A stretch of 44,042 bases of DNA from an uncultured Anaerobiospirillum sp. Lineage in GTDB: Bacteria; Pseudomonadota; Gammaproteobacteria; Enterobacterales; Succinivibrionaceae. The notes under the pieces were generated by a model. The model did no database searches. It saw only the letters and a list, made by a program, of their open reading frames with translations, and was not told the DNA's origin. Positions 1 to 7,956 of this stretch are shown here, one piece after another. The first letter of the stretch is position 1. The number at the start of each line of letters is the position of its first letter. The position numbers and the translations under genes were made by a program. Where the stretch lies: NCBI GenBank assembly GCA_944390115.1, contig CALXOW010000024.1, forward strand, positions 1 through 44,042, in the 5' to 3' direction.

Positions 1-717
1 GGCATCAGGCAGCGGTGAACTGGTGGCGGACAGCTGAGCGCGAGAATGCGCGCTGGTACCAGGCAGAGTGGAGCGAGCAACAGTCTGCGCGTTGGCATCA
101 GGCAGCGTGTGGGCAGCAGGCAGCGGTGAACTGGTGGCGGACAGCTGAGCGCGCTCTTGGGCTTTAAGGCGGCAGCGCAGCAGATACTCACCGCCAAACA
201 TGAGGCCCATTGCGCCATAGGACAAGAGGCCATTCCACCAGGTCCAGAGCTTGAGGTCACCGATGATGGCAGTCACTGCGGCGATCGCGCCATTGAGCAC
301 AAAGAAGACACACCAGGCCTTGGTCACGTTGCGGGTGTAGCGCACGCCGCGCGGGCTAAGCTCAGGATCTTGCAGGCGCGCTAGCCGCTCGACAATGCTC
401 TGCTCCCCACGTAGCGAGCTTGCAAAGACCGCAAGCATAATGAGGTTAACCGCTACCGGGTAGTAGAACATAAAGCCGATCGCGCTAAAGGCCAGCGAGA
501 GCAAGCACAAGCCGAGCGCTAAGGTCGCCAGCACCAAGCCCACCCGCACTAAGGGGCCCGCTGCGCGTGCCTTGAGGGTGGTGATGAGCTTAAGCCCCAT
601 CACCCCGGCGAGTACGGGCAGCACGTAACGCCACACGTCGGCCATGACCGCTGCAAAGATAATGAGCGGCCACAGGGCGGTGACGAGAGCGGTGAGAACC
701 TTGAACGCGACGGACAC
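1..717 (-). CDS. COG4648-type multi-spanning membrane protein of an aryl polyene cluster (3' end outside window)
   Basis: An integral inner-membrane protein of at least 239 residues with several hydrophobic stretches between about residues 8 and 170 (for example around YVLPVLAGVMGLK and FMFYYPVAVNLIMLAVF). It begins at a GTG two bases after the stop of the upstream carrier protein gene, so it is probably translationally coupled; no separate SD is visible. The family (COG4648) is typical of aryl polyene clusters, where it follows the paired carrier proteins, and its exact role is unknown to me. The hydrophilic C-terminal tail is Ser/Pro/Ala/Thr-rich and contains a 37-residue tandem repeat at the DNA level (111 bp, positions 8-42 and 119-153). 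The family is usually nearer 200 residues, so this tail looks like an extension. The 3' end is cut by the window edge. Confidence 0.75.
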   Translation of the reverse strand, partial: MSVAFKVLTALVTALWPLIIFAAVMADVWRYVLPVLAGVMGLKLITTLKARAAGPLVRVGLVLATLALGLCLLSLAFSAIGFMFYYPVAVNLIMLAVFASSLRGEQSIVERLARLQDPELSPRGVRYTRNVTKAWCVFFVLNGAIAAVTAIIGDLKLWTWWNGLLSYGAMGLMFGGEYLLRCRLKAQERAQLSATSSPLPAAHTLPDANAQTVARSTLPGTSAHSRAQLSATSSPLPDA

Positions 718-719
718 GG

Positions 720-965
720 CTAGGCGTGGGTAATCTGATAGACCACTTCGACTACGTCGTTGATGGTACGTACCGTCTTGAACTGCTCGGGCGAGAACTT
801 CTTGCCCGTCTTCTTTTGCAGATAGACCACCATATCAATGGCGTCGATGCTGTCTAAATCAAGGTCGGTGAAGAGGTTGGCCTCAAGGGTAATTTGCTCA
901 GGCTCAAGCTCGAATTGCTTGACCAGCATGGCCTTGATTTCAGCAAAAATCTCATCTTTTTCCAT
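720..965 (-). CDS. Acyl carrier protein of aryl polyene cluster (second carrier)
   Basis: An 81-residue acidic acyl carrier protein. The phosphopantetheine attachment serine is Ser39 in the motif LDLDSIDAID, followed by the usual helix II. It would carry growing polyene intermediates as thioesters for the dedicated ketosynthases of the cluster. I chose the ATG at 965 because GAGG lies 7 nt upstream; a longer reading from GTG at 983 would overlap that SD. It sits between another carrier gene and the COG4648 gene, the order seen in aryl polyene clusters (ApeE/ApeF-like pair). It is clearly different from the housekeeping carrier at 34338, having DSI rather than DSL at the attachment site. Confidence 0.88.
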   Translation of the reverse strand: MEKDEIFAEIKAMLVKQFELEPEQITLEANLFTDLDLDSIDAIDMVVYLQKKTGKKFSPEQFKTVRTINDVVEVVYQITHA

Positions 966-1034
966 AAAAACCTCGGACTTCACTCTTAGCGCTGGGGAAA
1001 AGAGGGCTTAAAGGGAGCGCTTGGAGCGCTGTAA

Positions 1035-1289
1035 TTACTGCATTGAGCGGATAAAGTCAGCTAAGGTCTGAACCGAGTAAAAATGGGCGCGCATTTCTTC
1101 ATTCTCGGCCGACAGTGTGACCCCAAAGGTGTTCTTGACCGCAAGCCCCAGCTCTAAGGCATCGATCGAGTCAAGGCCCACTCCATCTGGGCTAAACAAG
1201 GCGGCCTCAGTTGGGATATCGTCTGGGGTCATACCCTCGAGGTTTAAGGTATCAATGATCAGCTGCTTGAGCTGGTTCTCAAGTTCCAT
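1035..1289 (-). CDS. Acyl carrier protein of aryl polyene cluster (first carrier)
   Basis: An 84-residue acyl carrier protein with the attachment serine at Ser41 in GVGLDSIDALELGLAV. The ATG at 1289 has GGAAG just upstream and overlaps the 3' end of the acyltransferase gene by 11 bases, implying translational coupling. Paired carrier genes next to an acyltransferase and a ketosynthase-like gene are a hallmark of aryl polyene clusters, where both carriers are needed for chain building. Which of the two loads the aryl starter cannot be told from the sequence. Confidence 0.88.
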   Translation of the reverse strand: MELENQLKQLIIDTLNLEGMTPDDIPTEAALFSPDGVGLDSIDALELGLAVKNTFGVTLSAENEEMRAHFYSVQTLADFIRSMQ

Positions 1290-2202
1290 ATTTAAAACTT
1301 CCGTTACTTGCGTGTTTCAGAATTTCGGTTAAACGGCGATTGAGGCGCCGAGTGCGCAGCGATAAAGCCTCAGGCTCAGCCGTGTCCTCAGAGCCACACT
1401 CAGCGCCCTGGGCACCGTTCAGAGCACAGCCTTCAGGCGTCACCGGTAATCCTGCGGCATGAACTTCAGGCAATTCCTCGGCAGGGCTGGCAGTAGGCAC
1501 ATCACTTAAGCTTGGTTCTGGGAGCTCGTCCGGACTTAACTTCTCACCTACGCTGAGCACATATTCGGGGCAGGTGCGTGGTACATGGTACCAGCGTTTT
1601 TCCTTGGACAAAAACTCGGTGCTTAAGGTAATGGTGATGACTTGCAGGGGCCGTCCTGAGTGTACGGCTAAGGCTGCCGCACCTCGGCGCAAGCGAAACT
1701 CGCGTGAGCGCGAGGTTCTGGTGCCCTCAGGAAAGATGAGCAAGTCCTCGCCTTGGGCTAAGCACGCGCTGCCCAGCTGTAAAAAGGCTTCAGGATCGTC
1801 ATTGGCCAGATAGCCGGTGGCCTTAACGATGCCCTTTAAGAAGAAATTGTGGCGCAAGGCTTCTTTGACCACGCAATTGATGTGCTCCAGGCGTGAGGCA
1901 ATCAGCACGTAATCAATCAAGCTCGGGTGATTGGCTACCAAGATGACACCGGGGCGCGAACCTTCGGATGATAGGCGCTCGAAGTGCTCAAAGCGCACCT
2001 TGATCAGGCGCAGCACGCACAGCATCTTGATAAAGAAGCGAAAGGAGAGGCTGACACTGAGGCGGGCGTAGTACTGTCTGCGCTGAGGATTGTGCACCAC
2101 CAAGTTTAATAGGTGAAACCAGATAAGCGAGAGCACCAAGGCCCCACCATTAAAGATGATGAAGCACAGCGGGGTGAGCAGGGCGCGATAGAGCAGGTAC
2201 AT
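1279..2202 (-). CDS. Lysophospholipid acyltransferase-family protein (aryl polyene cluster)
   Basis: A 307-residue membrane-associated acyltransferase of the PlsC/LPLAT family. The catalytic H-x4-D box is NHPSLID (His92, Asp97) and the acceptor-binding box is FPEGTRT (about residues 157-163). One or two hydrophobic segments lie at residues 8-36. In aryl polyene clusters such enzymes are thought to help attach the polyene to its lipid anchor or to acylate that anchor. The last 65 or so residues form a Pro/Glu/Ala-rich, probably disordered extension beyond the family core. The ATG at 2202 follows the ketosynthase-like gene by 2 bases, so the two are probably coupled. Confidence 0.85.
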   Translation of the reverse strand: MYLLYRALLTPLCFIIFNGGALVLSLIWFHLLNLVVHNPQRRQYYARLSVSLSFRFFIKMLCVLRLIKVRFEHFERLSSEGSRPGVILVANHPSLIDYVLIASRLEHINCVVKEALRHNFFLKGIVKATGYLANDDPEAFLQLGSACLAQGEDLLIFPEGTRTSRSREFRLRRGAAALAVHSGRPLQVITITLSTEFLSKEKRWYHVPRTCPEYVLSVGEKLSPDELPEPSLSDVPTASPAEELPEVHAAGLPVTPEGCALNGAQGAECGSEDTAEPEALSLRTRRLNRRLTEILKHASNGSFKYGT

Positions 2203-2204
2203 AA

Positions 2205-2948
2205 TCAGGCCCAGGTGACAGCGCCATTAAGACGCAGCTGTAAATGCTGGCCTGGTAGCGTGAGCTCACACGCACCAGCACCTTGGCTCAAGATACGCCA
2301 AGCAGCCAGTGAAGCCGGAAGCTCCACCATACCCGCACTGTCATTCGTGGCAGTGCAGCTGACCTCAAGGCTCGACCCTCGGCGTAACAGCCAAGCAGAA
2401 GCAAAAGGCAGGGTGAACTCACCTGCCGTAAGATGCTGGTGATAGAACTCAGGAACCGCGCCATCGCAATCGACCACCAGCACTTCCTCATACTGATCTT
2501 GCAGCATCAGGTAGGCTTCGGTTAAGGCCGCGCCAAAGGAGGCGTGCGAGGCGGAAATCGCGCTGACCGTGAGCGGGCGCTTGGTCATGATAGTGAGATT
2601 GCCCGGTGCGCTGTTATTGACTGACAAGGTGAAGTCGGTGGGCGAAACATCGCGCTGTTCAGCGAGTGCACTTAAGATGCGGTGATTGCGCTCGAGCTCC
2701 GAGTGGTGGCTGGCGTAGACCAAGGCTTGGGTCTTATCACTGAGCAAGCTTAAGGCACAATCTAGGGCCATGCGCTCGCCCACCGTTAAACGGCGCGCCA
2801 TCATCATGGGGATACGCGTGCTCTTCGGGGCGGCCCAGCTGGCATCAACCTGCCCCGTAGTCAAAAACGCCGAACGGGTTGCCTCATCTGCAAAACCCAA
2901 GGTTTGGGCGGTCGTGGCCACCAAGTCTAAAGAAAAGGTATTGCTCAT
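2205..2948 (-). CDS. Beta-ketoacyl synthase N-terminal-like protein, chain length factor type
   Basis: A 247-residue protein resembling the N-terminal half of a thiolase-fold ketosynthase (ketoacyl-synt_2 type). The segment SAISASHASFGAAL (about residues 129-142) occupies the nucleophile-elbow position but has no active-site cysteine, so it is not expected to condense on its own. In characterised aryl polyene systems a protein of this kind pairs with an active ketosynthase and sets chain length (ApeC-like). That partner is not in this window and would lie beyond the left edge. The ATG at 2948 follows the methyltransferase stop by 3 bases, consistent with one operon. Confidence 0.75.
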   Translation of the reverse strand: MSNTFSLDLVATTAQTLGFADEATRSAFLTTGQVDASWAAPKSTRIPMMMARRLTVGERMALDCALSLLSDKTQALVYASHHSELERNHRILSALAEQRDVSPTDFTLSVNNSAPGNLTIMTKRPLTVSAISASHASFGAALTEAYLMLQDQYEEVLVVDCDGAVPEFYHQHLTAGEFTLPFASAWLLRRGSSLEVSCTATNDSAGMVELPASLAAWRILSQGAGACELTLPGQHLQLRLNGAVTWA

Positions 2949-2951
2949 GAC

Positions 2952-4022
2952 CTAGGCCTTTTTGAGAAGAAGTAGGGTGTGGCCTAAGCCAATATCATCG
3001 GTGCGGGCGCTGAGCTTAAAGCCAGCTTGCTCGATGAAGCCGATAAAGTCGGTAGCGCGATAGAAACGGCTATTGCCATTAGCGATGGCGCTGAAGTAGA
3101 GCGAGGTGGCGTTCAAAGCCAGAGCCGCTGCCTCAAAGCGCTGCGCATCAGGGAAGAGCTCTAAGATGTACACGGTGCCGTTATCTGGCAGCGCGGCGTG
3201 TACCCGGCGCAGAATCGCCACAATTTCTTCAGGGGCAAAGCAATCGAGGAATTGGCTCATCCACCAGACGTCCGCGCCTGTAGGGAAAGGCTTATCCTCC
3301 AAGACATTAACTGGGGCAAAGGCAATACGGTCGGCATTAGGCAGCCCCGCAAGCTTATCCTGGGCTAGAGCAATCTGCTCGGGCAGATCGAGAATCGTGA
3401 CCGAGACTGAAGGCAGGGTATTAACACACACCGTAGCAAAGCGACCGGTGTTGCCGCCGACATCGAAAATCTGAGTAGGGTTAAGCGCGGCAATCTGCTT
3501 TAAAGCCGGAGCAAAAGCAGCATCAGAGTAGAAGTGGTCGTAGGTAAACCAGCTGGTGCGGGCTGGCTCCGGTAACGACGATAAATGCGGGTAGAGGATG
3601 CCGTCATCGTAGCCAAAGACCTTTAAGCCCTCGGCACGTCCCAGCTTTAACGAAGCCTCAAGGTGTTCTAAGGCTTGGTAGCAGACATCTTCGGTGAAAT
3701 CGAGGTTGATGGCGCACATGCGGTCATCAAGCAAGAATTGGCCGGTCTTGGTTAGACGAAAGCGTCCCTCTGCATCCTCAATCACGATCCGCCCGGATAG
3801 GCCCATATCAAGGAGCACGCCTAAGGCATAGGAGGAGAGCCCAAGCTGAGAAGCCAGCTCGTCTTTGGTCAGGCCCTGGGCCCGTTCCTCTTTGAGCGCA
3901 GCGAGCACGCCTAAGCGCTTTAACAGCACAGCGGTCTTAAAGAGCATCGGGGCAAAGCAGATGGTTTGCGCCCAGGAAATGGCATCCAAGGCACTGGCGG
4001 AGTCTTTGTCGTAACCAAACAT
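2952..4022 (-). CDS. SAM-dependent O-methyltransferase of aryl polyene cluster
   Basis: A 356-residue class I methyltransferase with an N-terminal winged-helix dimerisation region (LTKDELASQLGLSSYALGVLL) and a C-terminal Rossmann domain. Motif I is FDVGGNTGRFA at about residues 186-196. In aryl polyene pathways a methyltransferase decorates the aryl head group. I chose the ATG at 4022; a TTG at 4043 would add seven residues, and neither has a good SD. A strong hairpin (4059-4087) lies shortly upstream. It is the first gene of the compact run that continues leftward to the window edge. The substrate is inferred from context only. Confidence 0.8.
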   Translation of the reverse strand: MFGYDKDSASALDAISWAQTICFAPMLFKTAVLLKRLGVLAALKEERAQGLTKDELASQLGLSSYALGVLLDMGLSGRIVIEDAEGRFRLTKTGQFLLDDRMCAINLDFTEDVCYQALEHLEASLKLGRAEGLKVFGYDDGILYPHLSSLPEPARTSWFTYDHFYSDAAFAPALKQIAALNPTQIFDVGGNTGRFATVCVNTLPSVSVTILDLPEQIALAQDKLAGLPNADRIAFAPVNVLEDKPFPTGADVWWMSQFLDCFAPEEIVAILRRVHAALPDNGTVYILELFPDAQRFEAAALALNATSLYFSAIANGNSRFYRATDFIGFIEQAGFKLSARTDDIGLGHTLLLLKKA

Positions 4023-4043
4023 GGAAGTAACTACATAGGCCAA

Positions 4044-4347
4044 AAATGAATAAAGCCAGCACCACTGGGCACGTAACCCGGTGGTGCGGGCGTAATTGTC
4101 TCACTAACCAGAACCAAGCTGCCAAGCGCGCTCCACGCTCAAGGGAGCAAGAGCGAAACATTGGCTTTCAACTCGGGCTTGGTAAGCGCAACTTGAGCGC
4201 TGGCAGCTCGAACCACGATCAGGTTTGCTGCGATGCCAGCCCGATCGGGAATGAAAACCCATCTTCAAAGCTGAGCGCAATCATCTGAAGCTGAGCTCAA
4301 GTGTAATGGTCTTGGTTCTTGGGTTAGTGGCAAGGAGGCTCGCTTAA
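4044..4347. other. Gap between lipoprotein gene and aryl polyene run; one hairpin
   Basis: No gene is supported here. The only clear structure is an inverted repeat at 4059-4069 / 4077-4087 (GCACCACTGGG with one wobble pair). Read on the minus strand it is followed by an interrupted U-rich stretch (TTTATTCATTTTT). It may be a weak terminator or attenuator separating the lipoprotein gene from the methyltransferase gene. Confidence 0.4.
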
Positions 4348-4752
4348 TTAGCGGGCTTCAGCTTGCAGCAGGCCTAAGTCGATGTCGTGCTTGAGGTTGT
4401 TGACCCAGCGGTTGTAGTTGCGGTGGATCGTGCCCTCAGCTGCGTTGTACTCCATACCGGTGGAGTTGAGATAGGTGATGTCGTAGCTGTCCTTATCGTA
4501 GGTCAGCTTGACCTTGATGGAGTGGCCGCGTGCGACGTAGGTAGCCTCATAAGTGCGATTGCCTAAGTCTTTGATAATCCAATCGCGCTTAGCACCGGCA
4601 TCCTTAATGACCTGCTTGACCTCAGCGGTGGAGACACCGGCTGGGATCGTGCCACTGAAACTCATCATCTCGGTGGTGGTGAAGGTAGCGCAGGAAGTTA
4701 CGCTGAGCATGAAAGCGCCAGCGCATAAAGCGGTGAGTAAAGACTTCTTCAT
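4348..4752 (-). CDS. Small lipoprotein of unknown function
   Basis: A 134-residue predicted lipoprotein. It has a signal peptide starting MKKSLLTALC and a lipobox LSVTSC followed by Ala, so lipid-anchored export is expected. The mature part holds a beta-rich stretch (TYEATYVARGHSIKVKLTYD) and a C-terminal segment (EGTIHRNYNRWVNNLKHDI) that I associate with uncharacterised small lipoproteins. I cannot assign a function. The start is taken as the ATG at 4752; an ATG at 4758 and a TTG at 4761 are in frame. A good SD (AAGGAG) exists but is separated from the ATG by a hairpin (see regulatory feature at 4753-4799). It lies upstream of the aryl polyene genes in the same orientation, so it might belong to that cluster. 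Confidence 0.75.
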   Translation of the reverse strand: MKKSLLTALCAGAFMLSVTSCATFTTTEMMSFSGTIPAGVSTAEVKQVIKDAGAKRDWIIKDLGNRTYEATYVARGHSIKVKLTYDKDSYDITYLNSTGMEYNAAEGTIHRNYNRWVNNLKHDIDLGLLQAEAR

Positions 4753-4799
4753 GAGCATCAAAGCACAGCTTAGGACAAGCTAAGCGGTGCTATCTCCTT
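4753..4799 (-). promoter_or_regulatory. SD - hairpin - 9 nt - ATG start region (lipoprotein gene)
   Basis: Read on the minus strand: AAGGAG, two bases, then a hairpin at 4762-4791, then exactly 9 nt to the ATG at 4752. The outer stem is AGCAC/GTGCT and the inner stem CTTAG/CTAAG, with a 2x2 internal loop and a 6-nt loop. Without the hairpin the SD would be about 40 nt from the start codon and unusable; folding brings it within about 11 nt. The same layout is seen at dctP, fabD and acpP. Confidence 0.55.
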
Positions 4800-4974
4800 A
4801 CGGTTAATGAAAGAAAAACAAATCCTTGGTTAAAACTTTGGGCGCAGCTTCAATGCAGCAGTCATGCCATAGCTACAATCAGCTTAAACATCGCAGTTGA
4901 CGCATGTTACATCCATTTTAGTCAAAACTGTATGCGGCACCAAGTTCACGCTGCGTCACGCCATAAAATAGGGC

Positions 4975-5000
4975 AAAAAAGCAGGATAAATCCGGCTTTT
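4975..5000 (-). terminator. Rho-independent terminator downstream of first DUF2846 gene
   Basis: An 11-bp stem with one mismatch (4977-4987 / 4990-5000), followed on the minus strand by six U residues (the A-run 4975-4980). It lies 35 bases after the stop of the lipoprotein gene at 5035. Confidence 0.7.
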
Positions 5001-5034
5001 GGAATTGAAACAGCCCCTTAGCAGCGAAGTGCTA

Positions 5035-5523
5035 TTACTGGTTAGAGCAGGTGCCTGGGATAGCCTGCTGATAGGACTGAATCATTTGCTTGCCATCAGC
5101 TTCGGTGACTTGGCGGATATCAGCGCCATAGACAAATACGCCCCATGTCACAAACTGCTCGAAGAAGTAGTTCTTACCTGCCTCAGTGAAGATTTTGAGC
5201 TCGTTGGTACCAAACTCAGATTCGGTAGCAAAGGTGTGTTCCTTATCGCCTTCGACTTCGGTGTAAAAGAAGACACCTGGGGCGGTCTCACCTAAGCACA
5301 CGCCATCGACGTAGAGATCTTTATAGAGGCCTGCGCCCAAGATGAGATTATCTTCACGATAAATGTAAACACCGGCTTTACCAGGAGCAGGATCCTCAAA
5401 TGACTTAGCTTGGGTGCTAGCACTTGGAGCTTGCACCGGTACTTGGGCGGCACAACCTGTTAAGAGCGCTAAACTTAAGGCTGCACCTGCCAAGAACAAA
5501 GTGTGAGTGAAATGTTTTGACAT
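5035..5523 (-). CDS. DUF2846-type lipoprotein (paralogue A)
   Basis: A 162-residue lipoprotein with a signal peptide ending in LLTGC and a domain matching the DUF2846 pattern (GKAGVYIYREDN, LYVDGVCLGETAPGVFFYTEV, AGKNYFFEQFVTWGVF). The function of this family is unknown; members are small envelope lipoproteins. The ATG at 5523 has GGAG just upstream. It is a close tandem paralogue of the next gene (5572-6057), sharing the central block and the same C-terminus (QQAIPGTCSNQ), so the pair arose by local duplication. A terminator follows directly. Confidence 0.82.
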   Translation of the reverse strand: MSKHFTHTLFLAGAALSLALLTGCAAQVPVQAPSASTQAKSFEDPAPGKAGVYIYREDNLILGAGLYKDLYVDGVCLGETAPGVFFYTEVEGDKEHTFATESEFGTNELKIFTEAGKNYFFEQFVTWGVFVYGADIRQVTEADGKQMIQSYQQAIPGTCSNQ

Positions 5524-5571
5524 GAATTAACTCCGTACTAAATATGGTCGTAGGAGAACGATAATAAAGCG

Positions 5572-6057
5572 CTACTGGTTGGAGCAGGTGCCAGGAATGG
5601 CCTGTTGACAGATACTGACTTGCGCCTTACCCACTTGTTCATCAACTTGTTTAACATCAGCACCACCGACAAATACACCCCATTTGATGTATTGCTCAAA
5701 GAAGTAGTGCTTACCAGCTTCGGTATAGACCTTGGTTTGGTTTGGCGATAACTCCGACTCAGTGGCTATAACGTGATTTTGGTTGCCATCGACTTCGGTG
5801 TAGAAGAAGACGCCTGGGGCGGTTTCGCCTAGGCACACGCCATCAACGTAAATATCCTTGTACAGAGCAGAGCCTACCAGCTCATCGTCCCTAAAAACGT
5901 AGATGCCTGCCTTTCCTTCAGATGGAGGTGCAAACTGCTGAGTATGGTTGGTAACTTCAGTAGGTTGCAGTGGTACTGAGGCAGTACAGCCGGTCATGAT
6001 AGTCAAACTCAAGATGGCGCTTATCAGGATAGCTGTACGTGTTAGAAGCTTGAACAT
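5572..6057 (-). CDS. DUF2846-type lipoprotein (paralogue B)
   Basis: A 161-residue lipoprotein with lipobox IMTGC and the same DUF2846-like block as its neighbour (GKAGIYVFRDDE, IYVDGVCLGETAPGVFFYTEV, KHYFFEQYIKWGVF). The ATG at 6057 is preceded by AAGGAA. Only 48 bases separate it from paralogue A in the direction of transcription, so both are probably on one transcript that ends at 4975-5000. The strongest conservation is the core around VDGVCLGETAPGVFFYTEV; the N-terminal linkers differ more. The function is unknown. Confidence 0.82.
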   Translation of the reverse strand: MFKLLTRTAILISAILSLTIMTGCTASVPLQPTEVTNHTQQFAPPSEGKAGIYVFRDDELVGSALYKDIYVDGVCLGETAPGVFFYTEVDGNQNHVIATESELSPNQTKVYTEAGKHYFFEQYIKWGVFVGGADVKQVDEQVGKAQVSICQQAIPGTCSNQ

Positions 6058-6186
6058 AGAAGCATTCCTTAATTAGTATTTAAAGCGAAAACGACCAAGA
6101 TTTATAGTATGCATCTAATGTTTTATTGCACGAAAAATAATTTGACCTTCAAGCTCTTTGCTATGAAGATATCTGAGATATAAAAT

Positions 6187-7812
6187 CTATTTATTATCTA
6201 ATTCGCAGCTTTTCTGAAGATAATAAAATGATGTAGATAAATCTATACCAATGTCGTCATTATATTCATATAAGACTGACAAACTATAGCACGATGTGTT
6301 ATCACCGAGGTTGCAGGCTCTTTGATTAAATTGAACTGCTTTGTTTAAATCTATATAAGATTCTTTGCTATCATGGAAAAAAATACCTTTATATATACCA
6401 GCTAATGACGCACAACCTCTCGACGATCCAAGGTCACATGCTTTCTGATAAGATGAGATTGCACGTTCTAAATCGTGGTCTTCTAATATTCTTGCTAAAG
6501 ATAGGCATCCGTTAACTTGCCCCAAATCGCATGCAGCTTGACTGAGTTGAATTGCATTATTAAAGTCGTCATAAGATAAACGATCGCATGCTGTGCCATC
6601 GATCGAACAGGCCTTAGAATAAAGTGATGTTGACATTTGCTTTAATTTATCTCGATCAATGTCAATATTGAATGTATACATTAATTCAAGGCCACTAAAT
6701 TCAAGTTTACGAGCTAATATATAGCAGCCGTAACTATCATTTAGATCGCATGCCTTAGTACCAAAGTGCAATCCTTCTTTCAAGTTATAAGTATCTTTAC
6801 TACTCTTATCTAGATATATTGTTGCTAAACCAGTACAAGCTGACGCATAATTTATATCACATAATTTCTTTCTAATTTGAATAGTTTTTTGTATATCTTT
6901 ATTGACGCCTATACCTTTATAATACAAGATATCTAAACCAAGGCAATTATAAGGATCGCCAAAACTGCATGTTGTGTAACGTGCTTCAATAACTCTATTT
7001 AGGTCACGATCAGTATCGTAGACATTTGTATTATGGCGAATAGACTTCAAATTTGAACATCCTACTCTATTTAAATAAAGTGAATATCTATATCTATCTT
7101 CATGAGATGCGTCTAGTAGATTAAATGCTAGTTCTAAATTTTTATCAATTACAATACCTTGTGAATATATATTAGCTAACAGCAAACAGCTTAAACTGTT
7201 GTTGAGCTCGCATCCTTTTTTATAAAAATCGATAGCTTGATATATATCCTTGGTAATATGAGAGCCATTTTCGTTCATGACCGCTAAATTACGGCAGCTA
7301 GATCCTACATTAAGATCGCAAGCCTTTTCATGAAATTTAATAGCAAGTTGTATATTATCGCTATTTTTATATATTTCACCCAAAATGCCGCAACTTATTC
7401 CTATATCTAATTCGCAAGCTTTTTTGTATAAATCTGATGCTTTATTTAAATTTTTGACAACCGATCCGTCTCCTGAATAATAAATATCAGCTAATTCGTG
7501 ACATCCTTCTCCAACTGCTAGATCACAAGCTCTTCCAAAATAATATAATGTATCATCTATATTATCTATATCACCATTGTATTGGTTGGCTAAATAATAA
7601 CAGCTTTTTCCATTGTCAAAAAAGCAACCGATATGGTTAGTTGCTTTTTTTAGATAATAATAACAGTAATCTGAAAAAACTGGAAAAATTGGTTCAGCAT
7701 TAGCATTATTGGTTGAAATTACAATTAATGACATTAACAATAAAATTGGTTTTAAAGTGATATTGATAGTAAATTTGACAAGAAAGATGACGATGTGATC
7801 AATATATTTCAT
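6187..7812 (-). CDS. Secreted cysteine-rich Sel1-repeat protein
   Basis: A protein of about 541 residues with an N-terminal hydrophobic signal sequence (ending near STNNANA) followed by roughly a dozen Sel1-like repeats. The pattern is A-C-D-L-x3-x-C-x-x-L-A-x-I-Y, for example ACDLGSSRGCASLAGIY. The paired cysteines in each repeat recall the Helicobacter cysteine-rich Sel1 proteins, where helix pairs are disulphide-bridged; a periplasmic or secreted location fits. Such repeats are protein-protein interaction scaffolds, and no specific partner can be named. I chose the ATG at 7812; a TTG at 7863 adds 17 residues before the signal peptide. The gene is markedly AT-rich compared with the housekeeping genes, suggesting transfer. 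Confidence 0.8.
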   Translation of the reverse strand: MKYIDHIVIFLVKFTINITLKPILLLMSLIVISTNNANAEPIFPVFSDYCYYYLKKATNHIGCFFDNGKSCYYLANQYNGDIDNIDDTLYYFGRACDLAVGEGCHELADIYYSGDGSVVKNLNKASDLYKKACELDIGISCGILGEIYKNSDNIQLAIKFHEKACDLNVGSSCRNLAVMNENGSHITKDIYQAIDFYKKGCELNNSLSCLLLANIYSQGIVIDKNLELAFNLLDASHEDRYRYSLYLNRVGCSNLKSIRHNTNVYDTDRDLNRVIEARYTTCSFGDPYNCLGLDILYYKGIGVNKDIQKTIQIRKKLCDINYASACTGLATIYLDKSSKDTYNLKEGLHFGTKACDLNDSYGCYILARKLEFSGLELMYTFNIDIDRDKLKQMSTSLYSKACSIDGTACDRLSYDDFNNAIQLSQAACDLGQVNGCLSLARILEDHDLERAISSYQKACDLGSSRGCASLAGIYKGIFFHDSKESYIDLNKAVQFNQRACNLGDNTSCYSLSVLYEYNDDIGIDLSTSFYYLQKSCELDNK

Positions 7813-7956
7813 AAACAATTGTCTTTTTGTTAAATTTTTATGATGTTGTACATGCAAAGCCAATTTGTTATTGCATACATAAATATTATAGACATAACAA
7901 AGAGAAGGTCAATTAATAATAAGATGCCAGTATCATGTGTTGAGTTATCACTAGTT

